Assembly (NCBI GenBank): GCA_007449985.2
Contig: VIIQ02000005.1
Location: 620,001 to 684,000, forward strand
DNA: 64,000 nucleotides
Source of the DNA: Desmodesmus armatus
Lineage: Eukaryota; Chlorophyta; Chlorophyceae; Sphaeropleales; Scenedesmaceae
Direction: 5' to 3'
A program made the position numbers and the translations under genes. Numbering within the stretch: the stretch's first letter is position 1; every line of letters starts with the position of its first letter. This document shows positions 12,956-23,800 of the stretch, in pieces. A model generated the notes under the pieces. The model was not told the DNA's origin and searched no databases. It saw only the letters and a list, made by a program, of their open reading frames with translations.

Positions 12956-14043
12956 GGCAGGAGCAGTTAAACAAGCAGCCGGCAACACAGTCGTACAGTC
13001 GGCCTTGCCCAAGCTGCTGCATGGCCATCCATGGTTACATCCGCAGTGTAACACACACTGGGGGACCTGGTGGGCACAGCCTGGTGGCGGCACAGGGCAT
13101 GCGCCTACATGTTTCAAGCAACACATCCCTGCATACATCTCCACAAGCACACTTCCACTGCATGAACAACCTGCAGGCCGGCCTTGCTCTGCTGCACCTG
13201 TCTGCTCCGCACTGCCACACATGCCTCACTCCTGTAAGGCCGTGTCGCACCTGGTTTCCCTCCAGCTCTAGTGCCAGCAGGGGCACTGCTGTCATCATGC
13301 TGGCCAGGGCCCTGGCTGCCCTGTCACCCAGCTGGTTGAATGACAGGTCCAGCTGCTTCAGGGGCGATTGCAGCCCTGCAGCACAAACAGCACACTGTGA
13401 TGAGCCAACTGCAGAGTGAGGCGCACCTTCAAGTCCATCACCAGCAATTGGCTTTGCTGCCACAAGACACTGATTGAGTACACACACTTCCTCTTCAAGC
13501 AAACAGACCCTGCTGCTAAACGGCCTGGCCGGGCGCCACAGCTGAGCGCAACACCGAGTACTGCTGCATATGGAACCCTGCACCTGCAACCCAACACTGC
13601 AGTGGTGCCTGACCTGCTGCCGCCATGGTTGCCGCCAGTGCTGCTGCTCCGTTGTCCCTGATGGCATTCTCTGACAGGTCCAGCACTGTCAGCACATCAG
13701 ACTCAACCAGCAGGGGTGAGCTGCTGATGCAGGCAACGAAGCTGTCACCCTGCACACCACACGCATACACACAAACAGTCCTGCAGGTCTGAGCACACCA
13801 TGTTGGTACTGACGCTAACATGGCAACATGGGGCCCCTTTTTTCACACTGCTATTGCTCTGCGCTTGCACAAGCTGGCACATTCCTGAACATGCACATGC
13901 CTGGTTGCGCTCACAGACAGGCTGCTGCTGCTGCTGCTGCTTCACTGCTGATGTTGCTGCATGATGCTAAAAAAGCTGCTGCCCTCACGGCCAAACCTAG
14001 AGACCCACTGTTGCTGCCAGTGCTGCCTGCTGCCAGGCTACTA

Positions 14044-14101
<58 letters not shown>

Positions 14102-14892
14102 AAAGCCTCTGTGGCTGCAATAGCTGCATACCAATTGGTTCTGGGATGCATCCAGCACAGACATGCGGCAGCTGCCCAGCTGCCAAGCAACCTGCTCCTC
14201 TACATCGATGCCTGCAAAACACACATAGGTCATACCCTGTCATCAGTTTCAGAAATGCTTGAGTGGCATATGGGTGTCATTGCTGTCACTGTGACTCAGG
14301 TCATGCACTGCTGTTGACAGCAGTAGTGCTGCAGCTGTGCAGTAGGGCTACCTACACCTGCAACGTCCTGCACAACTGCCCTTCAACCATGAGAGTCTAT
14401 CAGCACAGTCAGGCCACTGATAAGTTGTCTATAAGTGTGAATTTGACGTCAGCCAGTCACTCACCGAGGGCGCCAATATTGCAGCCCTTGATACTGAGCA
14501 CCCTGAGACCTGTGCACCGGCTGACAGCCTCCAGCAGCGCACACCACTGCTCTCCATTCAGCTGCAGTCCGCTCAAATCCAGCTCTTGCAGGTTTGCAAA
14601 CGGTAAAATGGTCGCCACTGCATAAAGCTGCTCGCTGTCCTGGATCCTGGTCAACCTAGCCACTGTATCGTGCTCTTGCCTGGAGGAACAGCAGCACAGC
14701 GTGCCAGCAAAGCAGCAAGGGTGATTGGTGGCTGTGCTGCTGGCGTATGGCAAGAAGAACAGCAAACTCAAAGCCTCCAGAGCTCTCTTACAAGCATGTT
14801 AGTAAAGACTCCAAGGGTTGGCACCCCAATTCCTGACATATCTCAATGAAGGACTCTGCGATCGCATCCCCTGGCCCCTGCTGGGCAGCCAT
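6750..14892 (-). CDS. LRR, EF-hand pair, p25-alpha (TPPP-like) and coiled-coil protein, 1220 aa
   Basis: Sixteen exons close in phase to 3663 nt: 14892-14792, 14679-14465, 14211-14132, 13749-13614, 13375-13251, 12898-12763, 12549-12419, 12172-11436, 11004-10928, 10767-10671, 10373-10153, 9723-8776, 8451-8299, 7944-7733, 7314-7165, 6893-6750. Residues about 35-310 are ribonuclease-inhibitor-type leucine-rich repeats (LQELDLSGLQL, LTVLDLSENAI, LKQLDLSFNQL, LQRLNLNHNHL), roughly one per exon. A linker (about 310-545) precedes two canonical EF loops: DLDGSGFLDAEE (549-560, split by an intron) and DTDRDGRVSIEE (591-602). Residues about 640-715 fit the p25-alpha/TPPP fold (FNQLCRDAGLVEP ... AIDIIFTRCK ... 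LPFKHFLGAV). The tail is low-complexity, then coiled coil (VEALSAEVASLKGQ). The family suggests Ca2+-regulated microtubule or ciliary scaffolding, which is inference. The gene is head-to-head with the coiled-coil gene at 15307. Confidence 0.85.
11221..11458 (-). repeat. Imperfect tandem duplication (about 119 bp, two units) covering an EF-hand exon end and its donor
   Basis: Unit at about 11340-11458 contains the real exon end (codons for DLDGSG, then GTGAGAGG). Unit at about 11221-11339 repeats the same layout inside the intron, with codons for DLDCSG followed by the same GTGAGAGG donor. The segments gtagcactcagc and ctctcacccgct recur at 11283/11403 and 11311/11429. Confidence 0.7.
14046..14100 (+). 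repeat. (GCT)18 microsatellite, CAG on the sense strand of the LRR gene intron
   Basis: Eighteen uninterrupted triplets lie between exons 14211-14132 and 13749-13614. Shorter CAG/CTG tracts occur in other introns of this gene (7948-7977, 12924-12954, 13921-13940). Confidence 0.9.
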
Positions 14893-15306
14893 GGAACTGT
14901 TGCTGCCTGTGTGGCTTCACAAACAATCACATAGATTAGGAGACTGTGTTGAGACAGGCCGTCGAGTTGACATGCTGGAGCAGCAACACAAGCAGTACCA
15001 GGTGGATGTTGTCGATTTCGAGGTTGCGTGTGCAACGTGTTCAACGCCGTTTGGAATTCAATGATAACTATGATGCAGTACCCATTCTGCAACCAGACGG
15101 TCATCACACATTGGTCAACAAGGCTGTACACACTGATGGCGCTCCTTTAGACCCCCTTCAAACCGTGCCAGACACATGTCCATCAGGTTGAGAGACGTTG
15201 AAATCACGTTCAATATCACATGCGCACACACGCGGCCCTGGCCCCGTCTGCGGGCTGGGCGTCCGCAACCTACTGCTTCCTGTTTCATCGCGGGTGACAG
15301 GGCTGG
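14893..15306. promoter_or_regulatory. Shared bidirectional promoter region
   Basis: These 414 bp separate the start codons of two divergent genes (LRR/EF/p25-alpha to the left, Gln-rich coiled coil to the right). Both 5' UTRs and both promoters must fit here. I see no clear TATA box or operator-like repeat. Confidence 0.5.
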
Positions 15307-17827
15307 ATGTCTTCAGTCATCGTCGAGGGTGTGGAAACTATGTTGCTTGGGCTGGCCAGTGGTGTGTTGACAGGCGTAGCATGTTTGGCAGCCTGGAAAG
15401 GTCCAAGGAGGAGGGTAAGGCTCGAACAGCCTGGGGCTGGGGCACAGCAACTTGAGGCACACCTGCATGCATTGACAAAATTACCAAACCATGATCAGTC
15501 ATGCTGTCATGGCACCAACTGCAGTCCTTGGCACGTCATGCTTGGCTGCTGATGTGCAGGCAAGTGGTGGAGGGATGTTGGATCCCAGCCATGACCTTGA
15601 CCCTGAGCCCTGCAAAGGCTCTGCAGAGTCAGGCCCTCACGTGACGAGAGAACGAGAGTCCAGCCTTGCCGGCGCAGTGCCGCTCTTCCCAGCTGGCCCA
15701 CTGGAGCAGGCAGGCGACTTCATTCAGAAGATCCGGTCTGCCAGGGCAGCGGCAGCCACCAGCGTGGCAGAGTTCAAGCACCTGCTGGAGACTCAGGAGC
15801 TGACAGAGGATGCCTCTGCAGAGGAGATGCTGCAGCAGCAGCTGAGCCTGTTGGAGGCAGACCTCATGTCTGCTGAGGTCAGCACCACAGGCAGAACACT
15901 CGGCGCATCACACGTACAGAACCCAACACTTCAGGGCAGGAGCAATGTTGCTCAATGCAGTGGCATCCAGCAGGCAGCAAACACAAGTGTCGCTGCTGCT
16001 GCAGCCTCAGGAGATGGTGGTGATGTAGCAGCTGAGAACGCACTACTGCAGCGGCAACTGGCAGCCGCACATGCTGAGCTGGCATCAACGGGGGCTGAGC
16101 TGCTGCAGACACACGCCCAGCTGGCCACTGCCAAAGACGAGCATGGCAGGATGTACACGCTCCAGGCAGACCTGCAGGCTGACGTGCAGGGTTTGCAGGC
16201 CTGCATCACCCAGCTGACACAGCAGCTGGAGGCTGCACAGCAGGGGCATGTGGCAGCCCTGCAGCATGCATCCAACTTGGAGCGCCAGGCTCAAGGCTTG
16301 GAGCAGCAGCTGCAGCAGGCGCAGCAGCAAACAGACGCCTGCAAGCAGCAGCTGCACCAGGCACAAGCAGAAGTGCAGCAGGCACACCGGCAGCTGCAGC
16401 AGCTGCAGGCGGAGTCACAGCTCAAGGACCAGCAGATTGCGCAGGCTCACCAGGCTCACAAGCAGGAGCTCCAGGAGGCTGCTCAGCTGAGCCAGCAGCT
16501 GCAGCAGCTGCAGCAGGAGGCTGAGCTGCAGAAGGAGCAGCTGGTGCTGAGCCACAAGCAGCTGCAGCAGCTGCAAGGTGAGGTTGAATTGCAGCAGCAG
16601 GCACGGCAGCAAGCCGCAGAGCAGGCAGAGCAGCAGCGGCAGCATCAGCAGCAGGAGGCAAAGCTGCAGAAAGCTCAGCTGACACTGAGCCAGCAGCAGC
16701 TGCAGCAGCTACAGGGTGAGCTGGAGCAGCAGAAGCAGGAACGACAGCAGGAGGCTGAGCTGCAGGAGGAGCGGCTGTTGACCACCCAGCAGCAGCTGCA
16801 CCAGTTGCAAAGTGAAATGGAGCTGCAAATACAGCAAAGGCAGCAAGCTACACAGCAGGCACAGCAGGCAGAGCAGCAGCTGCAGCAGGAGGCTGAGGTG
16901 CAGAAGCAGCAGCTGCTGCTGAGCCACAAACAGCTGCAGCAGCTACAGAGTGAGCTGGAAGTGCAGGAGCAACAACAGGAACAAGCTTGCGAGCAGGCAC
17001 AGCAGGCGCAGCAGCGGCTGCAGATAGAGGCTGAGCTGCAGCAGGAGCAACTGCTGCTGAGCCGCCAAGAGCTCCATCAGCTACAGGGTGAGTTTGAGCT
17101 GCAGAAGCAGCAGTGGCAGCAAGCCCAGGAGCAGGCTCAGGAGGCAGAGCAGCAGCTGCAGCAGGCCAGCCTCCAGCTGCAGCAAAAGGATGGACACCTG
17201 CAGCGGCTTCAGGAGGACATTCAGTCACTCAGCAAGCAGTTGAAGAGAGCTGCAGAGGAGGCCCAGCTGCAGCAGGGCCGCATGATGGAGCAGCTGCAGC
17301 AGGCTCAGCAGGACGCACTGCTGAAGGGCCAGCAGCTGCAGCAGGCACAGCAAGATGCGCAAGGCATGGCCCAGCAGCTGCAACAGGCACAACAGAGCAT
17401 GCAGCTGGTGAGCCAGCAACTGCAGCAAGCACAGCAGGAGACAGCACAGAAAGGACAGCAGGTCATTGCAGCACAGGAGGGTGCCCAGCGGCAGCAGCAG
17501 CTGCTGCAGCAAGCACAGCAGGATCTGGCAGCAGCACAGCAGCAGCTTCATCAGACTGAAGCCGAGGCGGCCGACTCCAAGCAGCAGCTTTTGAAGGCAC
17601 AAGCAGACACGCAAAATGCACGGCTGCTGTTGGCAAGCACAACTGGTGCTGTTGCTGCTGCACGCCAGCAGTTGCAGGATGTCGCAGCAGCCAAGCTAGC
17701 TCTGCAGACTGGACTGATAGAGGCATTGCGGGCCGGTGAGGTCAGCTATCAACAGCTGGCCACTGTTGCTGCGCAGGTGCAGGTGCTGCAGCAGCAACTG
17801 CACCAGCAGGGTGTCGAAGAGAAGTGT

Positions 17828-17864
<37 letters not shown>

Positions 17865-19812
17865 TGACCCATGCAGAAGCTGTAGCCGCTAAGCAGGCTG
17901 AAATGATTCAAGAGCTGCAGCAGAAGCTTGCCAACCTGGAAGCTCAACATGACCCCTTGCACACGGCACAAGCCTGCATCAACGACATGCAGCAACAGTT
18001 GCAGGCAGCTGAAGCAGCAGCACAAACCTACCAGCAGCAACTAGCTGCTGCACAGGCAGATCTGCAGGCGCAGCAGCTTGCCGCAGAGGCCACCAGCCAG
18101 GAGCACCAGCAGCAGCTGGGCCAGATGCAGGTGCAGGTAGATGCTGCTGAGGCACAGCTGTCAGAGGCTGAGCAGCAGGTGCAGGGCCTGCAGGCAGTGG
18201 CTCACACCAGGCTAGAGATGCTAGAGGAGCTGCAGGCACAGCTAGCGCATGCACAGCAGCAGCTGCAGGACCGAGACCACAGCCCCACCACAGAGCCGCT
18301 GTCACCTGGTCTCCAGAGGCAGCAGCGGCAGACAGCTCTGATAGATTTGCCGCTGCTGCGGCAGCCACCAGTACAAGGCAGGAGCTATCCGCTGCCCTTT
18401 GGTGTGGAGCACGACCGGGTCCACAGTGCAGACTCGTCACAGCAGCCAGCAAGCCAGACTTTGCTGCCCAATGCTTCCCCGCTGCTTCCTACACATGGCA
18501 GCCACAGCAGCAAGGCGCACACAGATGCCAGCGGCATTGCAGCACAGCTTCCTTGGCTGACTCAGCAAGGCGCGCTGCCGATAGCATTGGCAGTAGATGG
18601 TCCTACATCGAGCTTACTGGCTGAGCTGCAGCACGAGAGTGACGAGCTGGCAGAGCAGCTGACGCAGCTGCAGCAGTACCTCAAGACCTCTACAGTCAAG
18701 TATGCTGACCTCAACACCATCGAGGTGATGGACGAGGGCCTGCAGGCGCTGCGCCAGCTGAACAGCGAGGTTGTCAGTGTTGCAAGCGAGACCGTGCAGC
18801 GCGTGACGAGTGCAGGTGCTGCTCCGCAAAGCGCACCAACTTCACTTGCGGGCCGTGCACCATCACGGGCCGGCACAGCGCCCAAGCACGCATCCTGTGC
18901 TGGAATCCTTGAGGGTTCAACCGGCCTGCAGGAGAGGGGCGAGCAGTTTGCTTCAGCCTCAGCCGTGTTGCCTGTGCTGCACTCACCTGCCGTGAGCAGG
19001 AGTGTGGCGTTGCGCAGGCTGGGCGTTGAGCTCCCTAGGCTTCGATCATGGGGCTCTGAGGCCCTACCAGACACCCCCTGCAGCTTCCCACCGCAGAAGA
19101 CACTGCCAACTCCTTCTCGACAGGCAGGCCACTCTCAGCAGCTGCTGCCGGCAGCTTGGGTGGTGGGGCCCGCAGTGCGGTATTGGCCGGTGATGTGCTG
19201 ACACAGCCGGCTGCTTCAGGGCTGCAGGCACTGGCCATCCGGCTTGACCATTGGGGGTCTGACTTGTCAGAGGCAGCCTGCAGCTGGCTGACTGGGGATG
19301 CACAGCTGCAAGCAGACGAGCTTGCAGTAGCAGCATCTTCACCCCAGAGCTCCTTGTCCTGCTTTGCATCGCCCTCAGGGGCCACTGCAGCAGCTGCAGC
19401 AGTGCGTATGCCCAGCAGGCTGGCTGCTGTCAGCATTGCAACAGTGGGTGAGCCTGGTATGCTGGCAGCTTGGGGCTCTGGGATGCTGCCTGGGAGTGGG
19501 CCAGGCACAGCTGTGCTGGAGCAGCAGCAGCAGCAGCAGCAGCCGCAGCAGGTTGCAGGTTTTGATACCCTCCACCAGCTCTTGCACAGCAGGGCAGCGG
19601 CAAGCAGAGCGGGTTCGCTTGAGGGACAGCTGCAGGCCGCTTTGGCGGAGGTGCAGCAGCTGCATGGTGAGAGGTTGGTGCTGCGCAGCCAGGTGGCACA
19701 GCTGGCTGAGCTGGCAGCACAGCAGGAGGACAGGCTGGCGGTGAATGATGACCTGCTGTCAGCATTGGCAACAGGCTGGCTGGAGGGAGAGGACGAAGGG
19801 TGGGTGGCATGA
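15307..19812 (+). CDS. Giant Gln-rich coiled-coil protein with N-terminal membrane anchor, 1422 aa
   Basis: Three exons: 15307-15414, 15560-18991, 19084-19812, all joined in phase 0. Exon 1 ends at GAGG/GTAAGG. The second intron (92 nt, GTGAGC...CCTGCAG) is needed because the long frame otherwise stops at 19201 while coding continues in another frame to 19812. Exon 1 encodes about 36 residues with a hydrophobic stretch (about 12-29, MLLGLASGVLTGVACLAAW) followed by KGPRRR, suggesting a signal anchor with cytosolic bulk. Residues about 200-950 are almost continuous Gln/Leu/Glu/Ala coiled coil, with 46-residue repeats at about 363-578 and a poly-Gln run near 17829-17859. The C-terminal third is Ser/Pro-rich with two further short coiled coils. 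It resembles golgin- or tether-like scaffolds only in architecture. Starting at 15491 instead would omit the anchor. Confidence 0.75.
16538..17185 (+). repeat. 46-residue coiled-coil repeats inside the Gln-rich protein
   Basis: Motif QLxLSxxQLxQLQxExExQ recurs at residues about 363, 409, 441, 487 and 533. Spacings are 46, 32, 46 and 46. 46 equals five heptads plus one hendecad, and the 32-residue unit lacks exactly two heptads, so coiled-coil register is kept. Confidence 0.75.
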
Positions 19813-20827
19813 GGGCCGCTTGCTTTGACAATGCCTTCCTTGCACAGCTGCCGCACAGTGTGACCATGGACTATTGCCTTCATGAGTAACCTTTCTGCGC
19901 TTTACATGGTGGCTTGGTGCAAGCGACATGGCACATTTTGTCACATGATGATGGGGCACACGGCGTGCAGACGGTAGTGAAATGTGTTTTTGCTTGTTAT
20001 TTCTTTGCAGGCTTGAAGAATGCGAGCTTTATTGAAGGTAGCTGCCACCCCCCTGCATGGCCAGCAGCCGTCGCCATCAGGTTCCCAGCTGTACCTGCAT
20101 GTTGCCCCATGCAGGGACACGCCAACAGTGCAGGCCAAGTTGACCTTCAAGAGCTTGATGCAAGCACATCTGTTGTGGCGGCACCATGCTGATATGGGTG
20201 GCTGAAAGAGTGCTTGAAAGCCAGTTCATTCGGCTGGCAGCTGCCTGCCAGCCTGGCGGGGTCTCCGCTCAGTGGTATTCAGTATGTAGGTGACTTAGCC
20301 TGCTGCTGCGTATAGCCTTTGATGAAAATTGAAGCATGTGCTGGGGTGCACCTACACCTGGCATGCAGTCCAGCTAAATAATCTGGCAGCAGTGGCCATG
20401 ATCATGCTGAGATAATAAGTTGGAGGGCAGCCCTGGGCAAGGCAAGGCATGTAATATGGTTTGCAGTGATGTGACGCACGTATGTGATGTGGTCCCCTAG
20501 TGGTCGGTGAGGTCCTCCGTTGCTAGGTCACCTGAAGGTCCCAGTCAAAGGCAGAAACGCCATACCAGGGTGCGTTTCAACACCTTCCATTAGCTTCTTC
20601 CACGTTGCACAGTGTTGTATGCGTTTGAGGCGCAGCTTCGCAGACCACCCCCCCTTCTGCAGCTGGTCCACGCTCCAACAGTTCCACGTTCACATCACTT
20701 GGGGCTGGCAAGGGCCTGTGTTGCATGTAAAATACACTTGGTTACTTGACATTCACAGATCCAAACTGCAGGGGCTGTCGGTGAAGATTGTGTGCGGAAG
20801 CTGTTGCCAGGGGCCCTCCAGCAGAAC
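19813..20827. other. Intergenic: 3' UTR of the coiled-coil gene and promoter of the M3 peptidase
   Basis: No ORF here looks coding. A TGTAA lies at 20450-20454, leaving about 370 bp before the peptidase start codon. Confidence 0.5.
20450..20454 (+). terminator. Putative TGTAA polyadenylation signal of the coiled-coil gene
   Basis: This is the first TGTAA seen downstream of the stop at 19812, implying a 3' UTR of about 640 nt. Confidence 0.4.
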
Positions 20828-23800
20828 ATGAAGCTGGTTGCCATCCTGCTGTGTGAGTGGGGCCTCTAACCAGCCTCAGGAGGAACCTTATCACCTTTTA
20901 TTATTGGGATATCCACGATCATGCGTTCAACGTGCCTGCAGGCTGCCTGGTTGGTCTGCAAGCAGCAGGTGCAAGCAGCAAGCAAAACAGCGACACCCCA
21001 GCAAAGCCGACAGTCAGCACCAGCAGCAATCCCCTGCTGCCCAATGCACTTTTCACACCCTGGGACAAGGTGAAACCAGAGCACGTTGAGCCAGCTGTCA
21101 AGCAGGTGCTGGAAGAAGAGGGTGCTGCTCTAGACCTGCTCGAGGCTGACTTGGAAGCAGCAGGCAAAGATGTGACATACCAGCGTCTGTTCAGGCCGTA
21201 CGCTCAGATCAGGTACCGCCTGGACGCTACTTATGGACGGATGGACAACCTGCAGGTGGGTTGGTGGGTGGATGCAGGCTGTTCCAGCTTACATGCTGCC
21301 AAGTTCTACGTGCCAGGCTGGCAGCTGGGACAACACGCCTCATGCAACAGGACATCTGCTTTGCCATCGGTTCAGTCTTAGTAACAGTCTTTCCAGGCCT
21401 ATTCGCCGGGATGTAGCAATTTGCGGCGGTGGCCAAGCCTATCTTGCAGTGGGTCCACGTCACCCATGTCATGTTGTCCCATGCCCCCCTTTTCTGCCCC
21501 TCTCCCACCCCACACTCACACTACTCACACCTGCAGAGTGTGGCGGACACCCCTGCCCTGCGCAAGGCAGTAGAGGCCACCCAGGCAGAGCGTATTGCCT
21601 TTGAGCTGCGCTTCAGCCAAAGCAAGCCCATCTACAATGCAGTCATGGCAGTCTGCAACAGCCCAGCGTTCGACAAGCTCAACCCTGTGCAGCAGCGCAT
21701 CGTGAACCTCACCGTGAAGGACTTCCAGACCAGTGGGGTGGGGCTGGAGCCAGAGAAGCGGAAGCAGTACAATGCCATCATTGACAGGCTGGCAAAGCTG
21801 AACACAAACTTCAGCAACAATGTGCTGGACTCGACAGCGGTGAGGCGGTGGAGTGGAAGGGGTGGCCGGTGTGGGAGGGTGCAGGAGGGCGGCCTGGAGT
21901 GGGGTGTGCTGGGCTGCGCAGCAAGTCCTGAGCAGCTGGTGCAAGATGGCTTCGACATGACTAGGCAGGCGGCTGTGGTTGCCAGGCTCTGCTCTGTTCT
22001 AGCAACGCTGCCATGCGGCCAGCAATGCTAAGATCACCACCTGCCCCGGGTATACCAGCGATCCACCGCCACTCAAGGTTGATGCAGCCTTAACCCGCTC
22101 GCTACATTTTTAGTGCTGCCGCTCCCCAGGGTCTGCATTGCACTCCTTCACGTCCCAATGCTGCCGTGTGTACCCTGTTGCTGTTGCTTTGGTGCTGCAT
22201 GCATAGGAGTTCAAGTACCTTGTGAAGGACAAGAAGGAGCTGGAGGGGCTTGAAGCCACCACCCTGGCAGTTGCAGCCCAGAAAGCAGCCGAAGCAGGCC
22301 ACAAGGGCGCCACCGCAGAGTCAGGGCCCTGGCTGCTGACCCTCGATTACACAACGTACTCATCAGTTGTATCCTTTGCCAAAAACCGGGAGCTACGCAA
22401 GAAGGTCTACACTGCCTACCGGCGCATTGCGGCAGACGGCAAGACAGACAACACCGGCATCATCAAGGAGATACTGCAGAACCGCTTGGAGATGTCTGAG
22501 CTGCTGGGCTTCAAGACCTACGCGGACCAGGCCTTCCTGAGCAAGGTGGGTGGCGGCTAGGCCAGTAAAGACTTTTTGTGTGAGAGGGGTTTCAGCACCA
22601 TCAGCGTCAGACAAGCCTGGATCGCAGGGCTGTGTTGCTCTGTCTGTCGTCTACCTCAGCAGCTATCTACCGAACATGATGATAGATGAGGCGCTCTTCA
22701 ATCACAAACTCAGTCACAGCACAAACCGGGCCAGGTACACCTGAGACAAGTCGTCATACCACTCCTCAATGAATTACCACCACCCCGCCCCCATGCTTGT
22801 TGCCCCTCCCCACACACACCCGCCTTTGGGTTACCTCCAGATGGCAACCTTCAAGCAGGCCAATGCCCTGATGGATGAGCTCACAGCAGTGGCCCGTCCC
22901 GTGTCGATCAAGGAGGACAACGCCCTGCAGGCCTTTGCGCGCAATGCCACCGGGGACCGCTCCTTCAAGCTGGAGTGGTGGGACAATGCCTACTGGGCTG
23001 AGCGCCAGAAGGAGGCGAAGTTCAGGGTGAAGCAGGAGGAGCTCAGGCAGTACCTGCCCCTACCCAGTGTCAAGGCTGGCATGTTCCAGGTGTGCACACA
23101 AACACGGGGGGGGGGGGGGGTGACTCCTGAATTTTTGCCTGTCCTCAACCACAGTTGCAGAGGGAAGGACATGGACCGGTTGGTAGAAAGACAGGTAGAC
23201 ACTGCTTGTGAGTGAAGCAGTGGCTGCCTTGCTGAGTGGAAGGAGTGATTGGGGCGCTGGTGTGTGTCACAGGCCAATCAGGTTGAGTGCGGCATGTGGA
23301 GTGAGCACTGCATGTGAGAAATTTCGAACCATACTGCACGCACTGATGGCACCAATCAGGCAAAGTCAGTCACTGACCGGGCTTGACTGCACAGCCAGCA
23401 GCTTTCCCGACGCCCACATGCTACATGCCCATGCACGTCAACAAGGCTAGTGGTGTGCGCAACCCTGCCCTCCTAACTGTGTTCCCATACCTTGCTTGTT
23501 GCCCACACGTGCCTTCCTGCGTCGTGCAGCTGGCGAAGCGTCTGTACGGTATCACCGTCAAGAAGTCCACACAGAAGCTGCCCGTGTGGCACCCTGACGT
23601 TGAAGTGTACGAGGTGTTTGACGGGAACTCCACCACACCTCTGGCCTACTTCTATTCGGACCTATACGCGCGTCCAGGCAGCAAGCAGAACGGCGCTTGG
23701 GTGCAGACCATGGCAGACAGGGCCAATTGGCATATGGAGGCTAGCCCAGCAGCCCGCGCAGCCGCAGAGATCAAGGCCAAGGGCGGCGATGTGAAGAAGC

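Noticed and set aside
14046..14100. CTG/GCT array as a CRISPR or structured RNA
   Set aside because: Simple triplet repeat without spacers.
16085..17614. Leu/Cys-rich minus-strand ORFs that mimic transmembrane proteins
   Set aside because: CTG/CAG triplet artefact: poly-Gln codons give Leu, Cys or Ala runs on the other strand.
15491..19201. Single-exon 1236-residue reading of the coiled-coil gene
   Set aside because: It ends in noncoding-like sequence, while a phase-0 GTGAGC/CCTGCAG intron (18992-19083) continues into a further coiled coil ending at 19812.
19035..19883. 282-codon minus-strand ORF over the 3' end of the coiled-coil gene
   Set aside because: It is the antisense shadow of CAG-rich exons. 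The plus strand has clean splice sites and coiled-coil periodicity; the minus frame is only Ser/Ala/Cys low complexity.
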